Below are positions 21,688 to 23,253 of a DNA stretch of 23,253 nt, piece after piece. Position 1 is the stretch's first letter, and every line of letters starts with the position of its first letter. The translations under genes and the position numbers were made by a program. Source of the DNA: Phycisphaerae bacterium (GTDB lineage: Bacteria > Planctomycetota > Phycisphaerae > UBA1845 > UTPLA1). The notes beneath the pieces were generated by a model. That model was not told the DNA's origin, searched no databases, and saw nothing but the letters and a program-made list of their open reading frames with translations. The DNA is taken from the NCBI GenBank assembly GCA_029259995.1, contig JAJDEC010000686.1, positions 1 to 23,253 of the forward strand, read 5' to 3'.

Positions 21688-23253
21688 TCAGCGTTGCGAA
21701 GCCGCCTGGAAACTGAACGCCGAGTCATCAATTGCGTAGACATCGCAGATGTGCGCCATCAGTGCAAACAGACGCTCAACGCGCGCCGCAGATACGACGC
21801 CCGACGCCACATACTGACGATCGAACCACGTCGTCGATCGAAAATACCGATCCGAATTCTCGACGCTGCTGAATCGCAGATACTGATACTCATACGCGTA
21901 CCGGGCGAGTTGGCGAAACACCTGCGCTGGCGGATATACGCCGATCAGACAATAGACGTTATTTCGAACATACGCTTCGCTCTCAGATTGCCGCAGGTAT
22001 CGTTGCGCCAGAAGGTTTGCCTGAAAATCCGGCATGCGACTTTGCGCGTAGTCCGCCAACGCCCGACCAACGGCCCCCGACGCCCGGCTCAATTCTCCGA
22101 GATCCGGCCGCGCAATCGCCATGATCTGTGCCGGCGCCTCCGATACGATCGTCTCGAACAATTGCGCCAGTTCCGAATTCAACGACGCAAATTCATCGCT
22201 TCTGCCATCCGGCACGCATACCCAGCCCGCATCCACCGCCTGATGACACCACTCGTGAATCGTTCGCGCCGTCAGCATCAGTCGATCGTACGTCGGCGTC
22301 GGCCCCGCCAGACGATTGCCGATCGGATCTGTCAGACTGTACGCCACGAGATTACGGCCCACGTGAATGTAGCTGAGCCCCTGCTGCTCCATCTCATCAT
22401 GCGCCGCCGGCAAATCCTCCCGACGACGCAGTGACGCCAGAAATCGACCCGTACAATCGTCAATGACCTTCAAATCCGCGATCATGCTCTCGGCGATCGG
22501 TCTCGAACTCGAACCCGCGACCTCGCGAAACATGTCTGAATCGGCATCACCAACCGGGGCCCAGAGGATTTCATCCGGCTTCGCCGTCACGAGCACATTG
22601 GGCTGCGTGTCGTCAAGCCATCGGCGCAGCAAATCAAACCCGCCGCCGACCGCCGACACGTAACGCCTGCCGAATGCCGCGATCGTCGTCTCAGCAGCCT
22701 TACCGATCTTCGCGCCCATCGCCTGCAACAACGCGATCTGCCCCTGCGATGCAATCAAACTCGTCGGAGGCACCTGCATCAATTGCTCGCCCGTCGTTAA
22801 CACGGGCGGCTTCAGCACGGCGTCATGCAATGTCCGAATCATCGCCATCGAATCCGCCAGCGCGGCAAACGTTCCTGCGTCCGGTCGCGCCGACGCCGCG
22901 ACGGCACGACGAAATCGCTCGACTTCGTCATCACTGCGTTCCAGCCATTGCGGAAGATTCTGCACAAACGCCGCCAGAATCTGCTGCGTCTGCGCCATCC
23001 GCTCCTGATGCATGAAGAGATACGCCGCGAATTCGACATCGGACGTATCCGGATCAAAATCCGATTCGTACATCGTCCACGACGCGCGATAGAACGCCTG
23101 CGAAAACGGCCGCGCCGGCTCGTCGGGACCAACGACGCACACATTCTGCACGCGCGGCGGCAGCCAGAACTGCGGCGATCGCTTCGCCAGCGCCTCGGCG
23201 CGACGCCAGTACAGCGCGAAGGCCGCGCCGAACAAGTCGATCCAATCCGTCGA
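21688..23253 (-). CDS. Unrecognised protein with HExxH motif (5' end beyond window)
   Basis: The frame is open to the right edge (521 residues seen); the first in-frame start-like codon is only a TTG at 23235 with coding sequence before it, so the true start is outside. It is mostly alpha-helical in appearance and rich in Ala, Arg and Gln. A HEWCH sequence (codons 22257 down to 22243) in RTIHEWCHQAVDAG fits the zinc-peptidase HExxH pattern, and acidic residues follow in SDEFASLNSELAQLFE. The rest shows no peptidase family I recognise, and it has no visible export signal in the part present. It could be a degenerate or novel gluzincin-like protein, or the motif could be chance. It is separated from the DUF1800 gene by about 550 nt. 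Confidence 0.75.
   Translation of the reverse strand, partial: STDWIDLFGAAFALYWRRAEALAKRSPQFWLPPRVQNVCVVGPDEPARPFSQAFYRASWTMYESDFDPDTSDVEFAAYLFMHQERMAQTQQILAAFVQNLPQWLERSDDEVERFRRAVAASARPDAGTFAALADSMAMIRTLHDAVLKPPVLTTGEQLMQVPPTSLIASQGQIALLQAMGAKIGKAAETTIAAFGRRYVSAVGGGFDLLRRWLDDTQPNVLVTAKPDEILWAPVGDADSDMFREVAGSSSRPIAESMIADLKVIDDCTGRFLASLRRREDLPAAHDEMEQQGLSYIHVGRNLVAYSLTDPIGNRLAGPTPTYDRLMLTARTIHEWCHQAVDAGWVCVPDGRSDEFASLNSELAQLFETIVSEAPAQIMAIARPDLGELSRASGAVGRALADYAQSRMPDFQANLLAQRYLRQSESEAYVRNNVYCLIGVYPPAQVFRQLARYAYEYQYLRFSSVENSDRYFRSTTWFDRQYVASGVVSAARVERLFALMAHICDVYAIDDSAFSFQAASQR

Overview
The window looks like a chromosomal segment from a member of the Planctomycetota. The evidence is a DUF1800/DUF1501 Tat-exported pair, a planctomycete-style dockerin inside a giant secreted protein full of GACC-type cysteine repeats, DNRLRE and CHRD domains, two unequal GroELs clustered with GroES, DnaJ and GrpE, and moderately high GC. 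The class (Phycisphaerae or relatives) is a guess. All genes but one lie on the minus strand. I see no rRNA, tRNA, CRISPR array, insertion sequence or prophage.

Left part (1-4754): the start of a membrane-anchored protein runs off the left edge. It is divergent from a purple-acid-phosphatase-like metallophosphoesterase, the only plus-strand gene. Convergent with that gene is a seven-repeat FG-GAP/VCBS-type lipoprotein with a 32-nt palindrome in its leader. Next comes a polytopic membrane protein with a perfect TATAAT box.

Middle part (4814-11283): a protein-folding operon read right to left as groEL (GGM tail, His-rich), groES, groEL (no GGM tail), dnaJ, grpE and an FmdB-type zinc ribbon gene. 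Three of the junctions hold inverted repeats. A near-consensus sigma-54 -24/-12 element lies upstream, no CIRCE element is visible, and a good intrinsic terminator separates the operon from the exported-protein gene before it.

Right part (12094-21138): DUF1800, then DUF1501, then a 1857-residue secreted protein, probably one transcription unit. The large protein carries DNRLRE, dockerin, fifteen strictly alternating cysteine-rich units, two CHRD domains spaced by a higher-order repeat of about 395 residues, an alpha/beta-hydrolase domain whose nucleophile serine is replaced by glycine, and a C-terminal beta-rich domain. This is the least ordinary object in the window. A gene-poor stretch of about 550 nt follows, then an unrecognised protein with an HExxH motif that runs off the right edge.

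All family names come from reading motifs by eye; no database search was run.
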